DNA from: Bradyrhizobium lablabi
GTDB lineage: Bacteria > Pseudomonadota > Alphaproteobacteria > Rhizobiales > Xanthobacteraceae
Reading direction: 5' to 3'
DNA length: 64,000 bases
Assembly (NCBI RefSeq): GCF_018131005.1
Contig: NZ_JAFCJK010000009.1
Location: forward strand, 62,001 to 126,000
In this document: positions 55,048 through 64,000 of the stretch, piece after piece
Layout: each line of letters starts with the position of its first letter
How positions within the stretch are numbered: the stretch's first letter is position 1
The notes under the pieces: model-generated
The model's database searches: none
What the model was told of the DNA's origin: nothing
What the model saw: the letters and a program-made list of their open reading frames with translations, nothing else
Translations under genes and position numbers: made by a program

Positions 55048-55154
55048 CACGAACCAGTTTCGTATTCATGGTCTCGGGCACACTCGTAGCCTCGACAAGC
55101 TGATCAACGTTCGTCCTGACATTGCGAAGCAGAGATCAGTGCCGCCCGCCTCCT

Positions 55155-55470
55155 TCAGCACGCGCAGCCCGGCGACCTTGATGGCATAGCCTCTTTTTCA
55201 TCCGGCGATGTCAGGCGGCCAAGCCGCATTCGCCTGTTCCATGCGCTCCAACAGAGTCTCGATCCCACCTTCCGGCGGCCCAGATAGAGAACGTCTCTTT
55301 CACCCCGCTTTGACACCTCATTGCGGGAGAAGTCGATGCGATAAACCTTTTCTACTAGTTGATAGCTGCGCGCGGCCACGTGATAGCGCGCCTCAGCCCA
55401 GAGCAACGCGCTTCACCCGATCGAACCATCGGCGCGCGGCGGCGCGTGAGCCTGCCCGTTCATTGCGCGG
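55155..55470 (-). pseudogene. Remnant of a family 4 glycosyltransferase
   Basis: The minus frame reads LWAEARYHVAARSYQLVEKV and then DVLYLGRRK. The functional glycosyltransferase at 59167-60525 has LWGEARFHAAAGSYQRVDKF and FVLYLGRLS at the equivalent sites. The remnant lacks the N-terminal 200 residues and the catalytic region. It is a decayed paralogue sharing upstream sequence with that gene. Confidence 0.6.
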
Positions 55471-55534
55471 CACCCGCATCGCCTTCCGAACTGAACGAAA
55501 ACAACGAACAGGTCTGTCTACACCTGGCCCGACA

Positions 55535-55573
55535 ATATTGATGGTCGTCAAGTTGCGTTGGGAACCATCGTAC
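55535..55573. repeat. Leader repeat, copy A
   Basis: 33 of 39 bases match copy B at 60682-60720 in the same orientation. It lies just upstream (minus sense) of the glycosyltransferase remnant and so marks the end of the duplicated segment. Confidence 0.65.
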
Positions 55574-55703
55574 ACACTGCCGCATATTTGCTGCGCCGGA
55601 TGACGGCACGACAGGCACACGGAGTTTCGCAATCACCCAAGTTGTCAATCACAATTGGCTGCCTCGCGCGATTAACGGCTAGGCGTTTTGCGGAGTATGC
55701 ACG

Positions 55704-56861
55704 ATGGGAAAGAGCGAGGTCTATATTTTCGGCTTTCGCGGTTTTCCAAGCGTCCAAGGCGGCGTCGAGACGCACGTCGAAAATCTCGCCCCGCAACTCG
55801 TCCAAATCGGGCACCGCGTCACCGCCTGTGTCCGTTCACCGTATGCCGATAAGCAACTTAAGGAGTGGAAAGGCGTACGGATGCTCCGGTTGTGGACCGT
55901 ACGCAATGCCTACTTCGAGGCGCTTTTGCATTCGCTGATTTGCGCGCTCGTCGCGGGATTTCGCAGGCCGCAAGTCGTGCACGTCCAGGCTATCGGACCC
56001 GCTCTTGTTGTCCCCCTGCTTCGCATTCTTGGTTTGCGAGTTATTGTCACTCACCATGGCGAGGACTACAACCGTGAAAAATGGGGCCGCGCGGCACGCA
56101 CTCTCCTGCGCCTCGGCGAGGCACTGGGAATGTGCTTTGCGCATAAGCGGATTGCCATCAGTCGCAGCATCGAGAAGCTCATCGCCACCAAGTATGGTAG
56201 GTCATGCGAGTTCATTCCTAACGGCGTTGCCTTCGCAGATCCGCCGCAAGAGAGCAACAAGGTTGTCGAACTGGGCTTGGAGCCAGGTCGGTACGTATTG
56301 ACAGTCGGACGGCTTGTTCCCGAGAAGCGGCAACTGGACCTTCTGCGTGCCTTCCGCAGCGCGGGACTAAGCGGCTGGAAGCTGGCAATTATCGGTCGGA
56401 TCGATCACAAGAACAAGTACGCCGATCTTCTCGCTTCCGAAGCGGCTCTCGCGGAAGACGTGGTGATGGCCGGTTTCCAGAGCGGCGACTCTCTGCGTCA
56501 ACTTTACGCTCATGCGGGATTGTTTGTTTTGCCTTCTTCGCACGAGGGACTACCCATCGCACTCTTGGAGGCGCTCAGTTATGGGCTGCCCGTTCTGGTC
56601 AGCGACATTCCTTCCAATCTAGAAGTGGTTGGCGATGCGGATCGCGTTTTTCGAATGGGCGATATCGCGGAATTGAGCGCGAAACTCCGTGCTTTGAGCC
56701 GTTTGAGTTCGAACGAGGCAGACCGCGAAGCGGTCAGGCTGAATTGCGTCCGTCGCTATAATTGGACGGAAATTGCTCGGAAGACTTCGGCAGCATACGA
56801 GGAACTCGTCAATTCCAAGTCGGGCCTCCCACTCCCGCGCTTGAATTCGAGCCGGCGATAA
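55704..56861 (+). CDS. Glycosyltransferase family 4
   Basis: 385 residues, GT-B fold. The N-terminal acceptor domain starts VYIFGFRGFPSVQGGVETHV, as in GT4 enzymes with the GGxE loop. The donor domain has VGRLVPEKRQLDLL and the EX7E motif in SSHEGLPIALLEAL. It adds a sugar from a nucleotide donor to a lipid-linked polysaccharide. The nearby glycosyltransferases and polymerase indicate exopolysaccharide or O-antigen assembly at the inner membrane. Confidence 0.88.
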   Translation: MGKSEVYIFGFRGFPSVQGGVETHVENLAPQLVQIGHRVTACVRSPYADKQLKEWKGVRMLRLWTVRNAYFEALLHSLICALVAGFRRPQVVHVQAIGPALVVPLLRILGLRVIVTHHGEDYNREKWGRAARTLLRLGEALGMCFAHKRIAISRSIEKLIATKYGRSCEFIPNGVAFADPPQESNKVVELGLEPGRYVLTVGRLVPEKRQLDLLRAFRSAGLSGWKLAIIGRIDHKNKYADLLASEAALAEDVVMAGFQSGDSLRQLYAHAGLFVLPSSHEGLPIALLEALSYGLPVLVSDIPSNLEVVGDADRVFRMGDIAELSAKLRALSRLSSNEADREAVRLNCVRRYNWTEIARKTSAAYEELVNSKSGLPLPRLNSSRR

Positions 56862-56945
56862 GACAGGAAGCCAAGACAAGGGATGAGTTCGGGCACTCAC
56901 TAGCGTCAACGACATCTGCCGTGAACCGCGGGCCCGAGAACGATC

Positions 56946-57995
56946 TCATCCGGGTTTGACAGCCGTTTGGTGACCTCGCCAACCCTGCGGGAAAGACTGT
57001 CTGAGATGCCGAAGCCGCGCTGCCATTGGCCTTGGGCAGAGAATGATCGCTACAAACTTCAGGATTGATAATTTGTCGACAACCATCAAGTCGCTCCGGA
57101 AACGCCATACGAACTCTAAAACCTCCAGCAGCCCGGCGCCATTGTTGCGATAATACGCCAGAAATCTCAAAGCACGGCGAGAAAAGCAGCGCTGCGCCTG
57201 TAGTTTGAGTTCTTGACGCAGCGACGCGATCTTAATGCGCTCGTCCGCCGTACGCGATATAAGGCTGGCAACCTTCCAGCCGTCGCCTAAGATCTCCGCA
57301 ACACCCAATCTGCCCGTTTCCGAATCGTCATGAAGATTGAGGGTCGCGCACGCTTCATTGACGAAACCCACTTCTCCTTCAAGAAGAAGGGGCGCCCACG
57401 CCGCAACGTCTGCCGCGTGCGTATAGTTGACAGGAAATCCTCCTCGTGAGCGCAAGGCTTCCGTACGCACCATCACGCTACAAATCGCCACGTTTATCTC
57501 GTCCGCCAGGAATTCCAAAAGGACATCAGCTCCGTTCCGGAGTCCTGATCCAATACGTCTACTGGCGCGGGCCGGCTTGGTTTGCCCGAACGAGGCTAAA
57601 TGGCAATTCGTCAATGCGACGACGATTGGCACTCGCGACTTTCCGATAACCCCGACACACCGTTCGACTAACCATTGAGATATCCTGTCGTCATCGGAAA
57701 CGAAAAAAACGTATTCGCCTCCGGCTGCTGCCAAGCATGCGTTCCAATTCGGAAGGAGACCGATATTTGTTTCCTGCCTCAGTACCCGGAGCCTTTTATC
57801 GTCGAACTGCCGCAATACGTTCTCTGTATCATCCAGCGACGCATTATCCGAAACAAGCACCTCAATGTTATTGTAAGTTTGCGCCAAGGCCGCCTGAATG
57901 CACCCTCTAAGCAATGCAGCCCGATTAAATGTTGGGATGGCAATCGTGACGAGCGGACCGCCTGCCGATTCGGGTACAGTTCCTAAACTTGACAT
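56946..57995 (-). CDS. Glycosyltransferase family 2
   Basis: 349 residues from MSSLGTVPES; the ATG at 57995 follows AGGAG, while a GTG two codons earlier is also possible. The GT-A core has VTIAIPTFNRAALLRGCI, the Asp in VSDNASLDDT and the DxD-type FFVSDDDRISQW. C-terminal helices follow. It converges on the GT4 gene and is probably co-transcribed with the following genes on the minus strand. Confidence 0.87.
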   Translation of the reverse strand: MSSLGTVPESAGGPLVTIAIPTFNRAALLRGCIQAALAQTYNNIEVLVSDNASLDDTENVLRQFDDKRLRVLRQETNIGLLPNWNACLAAAGGEYVFFVSDDDRISQWLVERCVGVIGKSRVPIVVALTNCHLASFGQTKPARASRRIGSGLRNGADVLLEFLADEINVAICSVMVRTEALRSRGGFPVNYTHAADVAAWAPLLLEGEVGFVNEACATLNLHDDSETGRLGVAEILGDGWKVASLISRTADERIKIASLRQELKLQAQRCFSRRALRFLAYYRNNGAGLLEVLEFVWRFRSDLMVVDKLSILKFVAIILCPRPMAARLRHLRQSFPQGWRGHQTAVKPG

Positions 57996-58019
57996 CGCCA
58001 CTCCTGCTTCAACGGCCTG

Positions 58020-59111
58020 TTAGAAATTCACCAGGCTCTTCGGTCGTTGGGCCGACGGGATATCCGAAGCTGCGGTTCTGGACTTGGACTCCTCTTCGAC
58101 GCGCTCTAACCATGCCTCACGCCACCACGAATATATGGCGCGCGGGCAGAACATTCGCTTGTAGCTATAGCAAGATCCGCACGAGACACCCTCGAGAATT
58201 ACGGCAGCTGTCTTCATGCGTCTCATTTTCCCGGTTTTTTCATCAATGAATTTGGAGACTTTCGCTCGGACGCGGTAAGTGCCACCGCAGTAGGGCACCA
58301 TTTCCCCATCAAAAAAGAGACCTCGATTTGTGTACTGGGAATTCACGGTCGAAAGTATCTCTTCATAAGATTTTACTCGCACAAGCTCGCCGGGTTGCAA
58401 GTTCAGATTAACGACAGGCTCGACTTCGCCGGGCCGGAGACGACCGCGATGACGAGGGTAGAGCGTTCCGCCGCGGCGAGTTTGAAACCAATCGTACAAC
58501 CAGCGGCCAGGACGTCCAAGGGTTGGATGGTAGGCCCTGGTTAGCTTGCAGTACACCGAGTAGACCAAGCCGTCGAATATGTTGCGAAGGCTCACATTGC
58601 CCGAGACGTAGTCAGCGACATATTGGTCGAGCCGCCACCAAGGAAGCGGCTTTGTGAAATAGGGCAAGCGGACCGCTTGGCACTGATACGCTACTTCGTT
58701 CTCGCGCGAAATCGACGTTGCTTGCAGAACGTCGCTCTCCAGGCAGCCTTGCGCCGGAATTGTTGCACGAGACTGTGATGCTGGCGCCGAACCGGCTACG
58801 TCCAGACCATCGGAGACAGGCTTCAGCCACGCGTCCTTCCAGAAGATCAAGCACTCTGCTTGGCAGCCTCCGTAAGCCTGGCCGTCACAGCGAAGATCCA
58901 GATGAATCCCGCCAGCAAGCCGACGTCCGTAGGTGCCGTTGACAGTGTCGCATGTCTTGTGCGCGACCTTAAAGACTTTGAAGGACCGGCCACAATATCT
59001 GAACATTTGTGGCATGAAGGGAAGGCCTTCCAGGCGGCCAGTCCTGTCGAGTGTCGCAAGGATCTCTTGCTTGCTGCGTACTTGAACCCAATCTCCAGCA
59101 CGAAGACCCAT
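58020..59111 (-). CDS. Internally duplicated Cys-motif protein of the polysaccharide locus
   Basis: 363 residues from MGLRAGDWVQVRS; earlier in-frame starts lie inside the upstream gene. Two similar units occur. The first is GDWVQVRSKQEILATL ... MFRYCGRSFKV ... CDGQAYGGCQAECLIFWKDAWL (split here). The second is GELVRVKSYEEILSTV ... MVPYCGGTYRV ... CGSCYSYKRMFC with WREAWL. Each unit has a set of cysteines that could bind a metal. No function is known to me. It overlaps no other gene and sits 55 bases after the GT4 stop. Confidence 0.6.
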   Translation of the reverse strand: MGLRAGDWVQVRSKQEILATLDRTGRLEGLPFMPQMFRYCGRSFKVFKVAHKTCDTVNGTYGRRLAGGIHLDLRCDGQAYGGCQAECLIFWKDAWLKPVSDGLDVAGSAPASQSRATIPAQGCLESDVLQATSISRENEVAYQCQAVRLPYFTKPLPWWRLDQYVADYVSGNVSLRNIFDGLVYSVYCKLTRAYHPTLGRPGRWLYDWFQTRRGGTLYPRHRGRLRPGEVEPVVNLNLQPGELVRVKSYEEILSTVNSQYTNRGLFFDGEMVPYCGGTYRVRAKVSKFIDEKTGKMRRMKTAAVILEGVSCGSCYSYKRMFCPRAIYSWWREAWLERVEEESKSRTAASDIPSAQRPKSLVNF

Positions 59112-59166
59112 TTGCCAAATCCCTCTCGTTACTTGACTGCATCGTCGTACGATCGTGAGAGCAATT

Positions 59167-60525
59167 TCACGGCCCGAGCTGGTGAACCGCTCCGCTTGGT
59201 GCGGCCAAGCTCTGATAGAGCGAGAGCAGTGCCGCTCCGTGTCTTTCGAGTGAATACTCCGTCTCAGCGATCCTTCGAGCTTCCCTCCCGAATTTCCTTC
59301 GCAAATCGGAGTCACTCAGCAGCAACTTGATTTGGCTGGACAGCTGCTGGGCATTCTTGGGTTCGAAGAGCAAGCCGGTTTTGCCGTGGCTTACGAGTTC
59401 TGGTATTCCGCCGATGTGCGATGCGACGATCGGCTTCGCATGTGCCATTGCCTCGAGGATCGAAAGCGGATTGTTCTCGTGCCACTCGGACGGAACGACG
59501 ACCATGGATGCATCCCTGAGTCTTGCTTCGAGAGCTTCGCCGGTCAGGTGGCCGGTAAACTCTGCCAACGGGAATCGCGATTGTAAGTTTCCGAGCAATG
59601 GGCCCGCTCCGGCGACGACAAGCCGCCATGCTGCATTGTCGCCCGCATGTGCCCGCAGCAAGGTCTCGACCCCTTTCTCAGGTGAAAGACGCCCAAGGTA
59701 GAGCACGAAACCGTCGTCCTGCCCCGACACCTCGATGCGGGACGTGTCGACACCGTTCGGGATGTAAACTACCTTGTCTTCGCCCAATCGGGGCACGACA
59801 GCGTCACGCATAAAGCGGCTAGGGGCGATAAATTTATCCACCCGCTGATAGCTGCCAGCCGCTGCATGAAAGCGAGCTTCTCCCCACAACAGCACGCTGC
59901 GCCCGATCGAACCGTCAGCGCAGCGTTGTACGAGCAGTGCTTCGTAGTGGCCGTCGGAACACTTCGTACACACTTGGCCGTTTGAGAGCCGGGTATATAC
60001 CGGGCATACGAGCTTGTAGTCGTGCAATGTAAGAACGATCGGAATCTTGATCCGTGAAGCCGCGTTGATGATGGAGGGCGTCAGCTGATGGTAAACATTA
60101 TGGCAGTGCATTATGTCCGGCTTTTCATTGCGTATCAGGCTAGAAATCTTGTCTGCCGCTTCCCGCGAATTAATGAACGAAAGCGCCGATCTGAGCCTGG
60201 CGACCCGCGAAGTTGACCGGTAGTCCTTCAATGAGACGAAATACGACCCATACTTCGATGGACGATTACGCGGATCGCACATGGAGAATTCGACAACATC
60301 AACTGCGTGCTTCTTCATCAAGTCGATTTCGTCGAACATGACGGCCTCAGCGCCGCCCTTCAAATAGAAGAACTTGTTGGCAAACAGGACTTTCAGGGCC
60401 GCCTTTGGCGGTCTGACCTGCCTCGCCGTATCGATCGCCGTGAGCCGGCGTTCTTTCCACACTCCCGTTTTGTGGCTCGACGATCCAGCCAACACGCCGC
60501 CGCCTTGATCGAAAGGCTCGCTCAT
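59167..60525 (-). CDS. Glycosyltransferase family 4
   Basis: 452 residues. After a 40-residue polar lead the acceptor domain begins LKVLFANKFFYLKGGAEAV. A Cys pair in NGQVCTKCSDG near 180 is typical of this subgroup. The donor domain shows LYLGRLSPEKGVETLL and VPSEWHENNPLSILEAMA (EX7E). A start further in is possible (TAIDTARQV). A decayed copy lies at 55,155. It belongs to the polysaccharide locus. Confidence 0.87.
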   Translation of the reverse strand: MSEPFDQGGGVLAGSSSHKTGVWKERRLTAIDTARQVRPPKAALKVLFANKFFYLKGGAEAVMFDEIDLMKKHAVDVVEFSMCDPRNRPSKYGSYFVSLKDYRSTSRVARLRSALSFINSREAADKISSLIRNEKPDIMHCHNVYHQLTPSIINAASRIKIPIVLTLHDYKLVCPVYTRLSNGQVCTKCSDGHYEALLVQRCADGSIGRSVLLWGEARFHAAAGSYQRVDKFIAPSRFMRDAVVPRLGEDKVVYIPNGVDTSRIEVSGQDDGFVLYLGRLSPEKGVETLLRAHAGDNAAWRLVVAGAGPLLGNLQSRFPLAEFTGHLTGEALEARLRDASMVVVPSEWHENNPLSILEAMAHAKPIVASHIGGIPELVSHGKTGLLFEPKNAQQLSSQIKLLLSDSDLRRKFGREARRIAETEYSLERHGAALLSLYQSLAAPSGAVHQLGP

Positions 60526-60681
60526 GTTGCTGGTCCGGCCGTAGACTCGCGGTCCTCCTCAGCTCCGCGCCCGCTATGGACCGCTCCGCCAGCTGCTCCT
60601 TTGCATGGCGCTCGCATTGCGTTCCCTCTGCGATGAAAGCGAAGAACAAGTGTCAGAAGCCTATCTTGGCTCCGTCTGCCG

Positions 60682-60720
60682 ATATTGACGGTCGTCAAGT
60701 CTCGTTGGGTACCGTCGCAC
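60682..60720. repeat. Leader repeat, copy B
   Basis: Matches copy A (55535-55573) at 33 of 39 bases. It lies 157 bases upstream of the functional GT4 start and may hold its promoter or a regulatory site. Confidence 0.65.
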
Positions 60721-60782
60721 AGGATGCTCCAAATCGCCGCGCTGACCTGGCATCGCGCTCCGCTATCAAGATGTGCCGCCCG

Positions 60783-62033
60783 TCATTGAGACAAGTTGCG
60801 GCTCAAAGTTCGTGGCGATTCCCCCACACGGCCACCTGCAGTCATTCGGCCGGCGTAGGCGAAAAAGAGCGTCATGGACGTGAAGCTATCCAGAAGATTT
60901 TCCGAGAAAAAGTATATGCAAAGCACAACGAATAGAACTCTTGCCGCCCCCGACGTAAGCGCAGCTCGCACATAGGTGAGAAAGCAGACGAATATCACAA
61001 GATTGACTGGCCCGTACTCGACGAGAATCCGAAGGTAATCGTTGTGCGGCACCAACCCGGCGTATGTCAGTGCCGGAGTTTCACCAGGCCCGTATCCAAA
61101 GATCCACGTTCCTACGCCGCCGCTGGAGTAAATATCCCAAATGTTCGCCCAATGGATCAGGCGGAAGAACCCTGAGAGGTCGGTCGAGCCCGTCAGCAGC
61201 ACCAGTTTCTGGTATGACATCGAAACTACGGAGCGTGGATCGATGTTGAGCGCGAATGCCAACCCGTTTAAAGCGATAATGGCTCGATCGAAAGCCCCGA
61301 ACTGAAACGCAACCACGCCGAGGGTGAGGACGGGGATGAGGATGGCAGCTAGCGATATAATCGACTCCCTTGGCCGCAGACCGGCGACCCACATACAAAT
61401 CGCGATCACCGTCGCCACGATGGCGCCAATCTTATTCATGAGCGCGGCATTCAGAAGCTGCAGCAGAATGACTCGATTCCCGAACACCGGTGCTGCGGCG
61501 AAAAGCAACGCGCTGAAATGCAGGACTGCGATGTTCGCGTTGGGAAGATATCCGAAAGGTTTACCCTCCCAGTTCCAGATCTTACTTGTACCAACCGCCA
61601 TGAATGCTATCGGCAGAGCCGCCAAGGCGTAGAGGCAGTACAGCTCTACCGATCGAAACGGGGTTCTGTTGCAACGGCCAGCGGCATAGAAGATGTAGAG
61701 AGACAGGTACTTCAGCACGTCCGTCATCGACGTGTTCGCGGCATTGTAAATGACACTCAAAAGAGTTGCCGCCACTGATACCACCAGAAACGTCATGCTG
61801 GCCGAGCCATCGCGTTCCCATCGGAGGCCGCCGACTAGGGCATATCCAATGAGCGCAATCGCAACGGAGTTACTTATTGCATAGAATGCTGGCGAGCCCG
61901 ACAGATGATAAATGAAGACAAAAAGGCTCTGTACAACCAACGACCCGCACAACACTAGAAAGAAGGGTCCGTCGCTCCGGGACGCGACTGTACTTCCGGA
62001 CCGCCGCGTCGTATCAAGTGCGAAAGACGACAT
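60783..62033 (-). CDS. O-antigen ligase/Wzy-like polymerase
   Basis: 416 residues with about ten transmembrane helices. A periplasmic loop near residues 320-340 has GYGPGETPALT followed by VPHNDYLRILVEYG, the conserved region of the Wzy_C/O-antigen ligase family. It polymerises or ligates lipid-linked sugar units at the periplasmic face of the inner membrane. It is upstream of the GT4 gene on the same strand. Confidence 0.82.
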   Translation of the reverse strand: MSSFALDTTRRSGSTVASRSDGPFFLVLCGSLVVQSLFVFIYHLSGSPAFYAISNSVAIALIGYALVGGLRWERDGSASMTFLVVSVAATLLSVIYNAANTSMTDVLKYLSLYIFYAAGRCNRTPFRSVELYCLYALAALPIAFMAVGTSKIWNWEGKPFGYLPNANIAVLHFSALLFAAAPVFGNRVILLQLLNAALMNKIGAIVATVIAICMWVAGLRPRESIISLAAILIPVLTLGVVAFQFGAFDRAIIALNGLAFALNIDPRSVVSMSYQKLVLLTGSTDLSGFFRLIHWANIWDIYSSGGVGTWIFGYGPGETPALTYAGLVPHNDYLRILVEYGPVNLVIFVCFLTYVRAALTSGAARVLFVVLCIYFFSENLLDSFTSMTLFFAYAGRMTAGGRVGESPRTLSRNLSQ

Positions 62034-62167
62034 CGGTTCCTATTGCTACCGTTAGAGAGACCAAACCCAGCACACTGCCAACTTGCATTGCTTTCGGGAA
62101 GAAGCGTGCCAGCACGCTGGAACGTTCACGCTTCATGCATGGTAGCGTACGATTGGTCACACCGGAC

Positions 62168-62821
62168 TTACGCCCTATTGATAATCAGGTACGATTTTGG
62201 GACGAATAAAAAGCGCTCCACGACGAATTCGCCTTCGGGAAACAACGTTCTGAACTCATTTGCGGATAAGATATTGACTTCGTCGAAGAAACTTTGCGTG
62301 AGAGCCGTGTCTCGGTGAATCAGTCCAAACGGTGAGAACTTTACCACAGCACGTCCGATGCGCCGGGGCAGCCAATGCAAGAACGGCATGACGAAGTGTG
62401 GCTCGAGGGGAAACACCTTTGCTGGCGTTTGGATCACATAGTTTCTGGCGACGCGCGCAATTTCGCGAGCCAGACCGACCCGCTCATTCGGCGGGACGTG
62501 CTCTATCACCGAGTTGCAGATTAACACGTCGATCTGCTTGTCACTCGCGGGAATGTGCTTTCCATCATAGATGCTCACCTGGATGTTGCTTGGCGCCCCA
62601 CCGATTTTCGCGGCATCAAACTGATTGTCCAAGGCAATGTTGTAGATCGTAATCTGCTTCGGTTTTATCTCCGGTTTGACATGTCTCCAATAATGAAGGG
62701 AGCCCCCGATATCGACGATCGAGCGATCGTCGATATCGGGGAAAATTCGCTTGATCTTCCGGGCGCGCGAGATCCGAAACCGTTTCATGAATGGCGATAA
62801 AGCGTAGAACCAAAGCCGCAT
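62168..62821 (-). CDS. Class I SAM methyltransferase
   Basis: 217 residues. Motif I is SIVDIGGSLHYW (somewhat unusual for the SAM loop). It is followed by DVLICNSVIEHVPPNERV, the usual DxxxxxxxxEH pattern, and a C-terminal half typical of sugar or lipid O-methyltransferases. Within a polysaccharide cluster it could methylate a sugar or a polymer end. Its own promoter region lies under the IS630 remnant to the right. Confidence 0.75.
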   Translation of the reverse strand: MRLWFYALSPFMKRFRISRARKIKRIFPDIDDRSIVDIGGSLHYWRHVKPEIKPKQITIYNIALDNQFDAAKIGGAPSNIQVSIYDGKHIPASDKQIDVLICNSVIEHVPPNERVGLAREIARVARNYVIQTPAKVFPLEPHFVMPFLHWLPRRIGRAVVKFSPFGLIHRDTALTQSFFDEVNILSANEFRTLFPEGEFVVERFLFVPKSYLIINRA

Positions 62822-62929
62822 GTACTGTCTCCTCGGGGCGGCATCTCGCTAGCATCATGGCCCAGCTCCACAATGTCCGCGCGGCCACCGTAATTCGCGC
62901 CTTTCGCGGCAGGCACAGGGAGGGTAGCC

Positions 62930-63283
62930 CAGAAAGTAATTCTCCAGAGCTTTGGCGTATTGACGAGCGTCAAGTCACTCGTGATTACCGGGGGCGGTTT
63001 ATGGCGGAGGGCGTCGAAGGGCTGTTGCGCGACAAGAGGCGCAAAGCCGGAAAGCCGCCACTTCGCCCTGACACTATGCGGCGCGTGGTCGATCTGGCAC
63101 CTGGAGCGCCGCCAGGCGGTGAGCTTGCGGTCGGTCCAGCAGATCCTCAAGGTTCACGAGCTCGCACGGGACCGCATCCGGACGTTCGGACTATCGAAGG
63201 ACCCGGATTTTGCCGCGAGCTTCGGGAGATCGTCGGCCCTGCGCAAACCCACGCCGCCGGAAGCAAATCCCGGCAAGAGCTAA
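62930..63283 (+). mobile_element. IS630-family transposase remnant
   Basis: One frame gives FMAEGVEGLLRDKRRKAGKP and DTMRRVVDLAPGAPP. After a frame change comes VSLRSVQQILKVHELARDRI and RTFGLSKDPDF. Both are the N-terminal HTH part of IS630 transposases. The middle and the DDE domain are gone, so the element is dead. Confidence 0.7.
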
Positions 63284-63289
63284 TAGAGG

Positions 63290-64000
63290 TCACCGATCCA
63301 GCGCCTCGAACCGATCCTTCGCCTCCTGAATTCCGCCGGCAGCATGAGCCTTCGCATAGAGTTCGCGCGCTTTCGCAGCATCGCCGCGCGTTCCGTATGT
63401 CCCCCATTTAGAAAGAATGATGGGGTCATAGGTCTCCGCGAGCGTGAAGCTCGCCAGAGCGCTGCCCATCTCGGCAGCCCGCTCAAGTACTGTCCGCGCC
63501 GCGCTGATGTTGCCCTGGCCGAGCAGCGCCCTGGCGCGCGCTATCAATCTGGCCACTTCCGGACCGTCTTGCGACACTACAGCCGCGGTTTGCTCAGAAG
63601 CGACCGGTTCTACAGCTTGCGTGACCTGCGCGATCTGGCTGGTCGCAGCGGGCTCAAACGTAGCGCGCGGATCAATCGCGCCTGGCTCCGGTTCACGCGC
63701 CATTGCCATTTCGCGCGACGGCCCCTCGGGCCCGTCAAGTTCCCGCTGCAGCTTCGTCAGCATCGCTGCGTTTGTCTCCAGTTCGCGGCGCACCATCGCC
63801 AGTTCACCTTCTTGCTCGCGCAACTGGGTATCGCGCGCATTTATCTGGAGATTGCGCGCTTCTATGATGCCTCGGGCCTGGGCAAGAGCGTTTCTAGCCT
63901 CGGCAAGCTCATTCGCCAAAGCCTCGAGGCGCTCCTCCTTCTCGAAAGACTGTCGCGCTTCGGGTGCTGAACCCACGAGGATTCGCCTGCCCTGCGCCCC
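63290..64000 (-). CDS. Coiled-coil protein with C-terminal TPR/Sel1-like region, 5' end outside window
   Basis: At least 236 residues; the frame stays open through the right edge, so the true start is beyond it. Residues are mainly coiled coil (EKEERLEALANELAEARNAL and LREQEGELAMVRRELETN). An Ala/Pro/Glu linker follows. The C-terminal GQGNISAARTVLERAAEMGS and GDAAKARELYAKAHAAGG look like Sel1/TPR helices. It may be a scaffold; function not known. Confidence 0.7.
   Translation of the reverse strand, partial: GAQGRRILVGSAPEARQSFEKEERLEALANELAEARNALAQARGIIEARNLQINARDTQLREQEGELAMVRRELETNAAMLTKLQRELDGPEGPSREMAMAREPEPGAIDPRATFEPAATSQIAQVTQAVEPVASEQTAAVVSQDGPEVARLIARARALLGQGNISAARTVLERAAEMGSALASFTLAETYDPIILSKWGTYGTRGDAAKARELYAKAHAAGGIQEAKDRFEALDR

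Overview
The window looks like part of a chromosome from a Bradyrhizobium-type alphaproteobacterium. Most housekeeping genes are GC-rich. They include a 1,600-residue NAD-dependent glutamate dehydrogenase, PilZ, PsiF-repeat and AbrB-type membrane proteins, and DsbA and DsbB. Short palindromic intergenic repeats of rhizobial type are also present. No rRNA gene, CRISPR array or replication origin was seen.

Layout. Bases 1-16,300 are mostly ordinary core genome: a frameshifted VOC protein, PilZ, a DegP-like protein that has lost its catalytic triad, an esterase, SDR, DsbA, two hotdog thioesterases divergent from a TetR regulator with two matching operators, DsbB, tRNA-Leu(CAA) with an integrase remnant just downstream, and the glutamate dehydrogenase. 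Bases 16,300-24,600 are patchy: two coupled alpha/beta hydrolases, small zinc-ribbon and DnaJ-finger proteins, an L,D-transpeptidase and two transposase remnants.

Bases 24,657-38,300 hold a 13-gene cluster that reads as an undescribed small-molecule biosynthetic pathway. It has a KamA-type radical SAM aminomutase, an archaeal-type CTP-dependent riboflavin-kinase-like domain fused to an arginase/agmatinase, a D-Ala-D-Ala-ligase-like ATP-grasp enzyme, two Fe(II)/2-oxoglutarate oxygenases with HxE facial triads, an SDR, a methyltransferase, a split transketolase, a GT-B enzyme resembling nucleoside-antibiotic glycosyltransferases, a small-molecule kinase, an FAD oxidoreductase and a Gfo/Idh/MocA dehydrogenase. 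Most genes are packed with 0-20 bp gaps or 1-4 bp overlaps.

Bases 38,900-43,830 hold a second system that appears to be a RiPP locus. Two paralogous Cys-rich precursor peptides align without gaps through the leader, followed by a radical SAM/SPASM maturase, an S51 peptidase and a caspase-fold (CHAT/C25-like) protein with a C-terminal zinc ribbon. The two systems together are bounded by an IS3 remnant on the left and by a truncated queC fused to an IS66 remnant on the right, so they probably sit in an acquired island.

Bases 45,000-55,050 carry an FAD-linked oxidase and a type I secretion unit: a large repeat protein with a 12-C homopolymer, an ABC exporter with two tandem C39-like domains, and a HlyD protein. 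Bases 55,100-62,800 are an exopolysaccharide region with glycosyltransferases, a Wzy/O-antigen-ligase-like protein, a duplicated Cys-motif protein, a methyltransferase and a decayed extra glycosyltransferase. The window ends with an IS630 remnant and a coiled-coil/TPR-like protein running off the edge.
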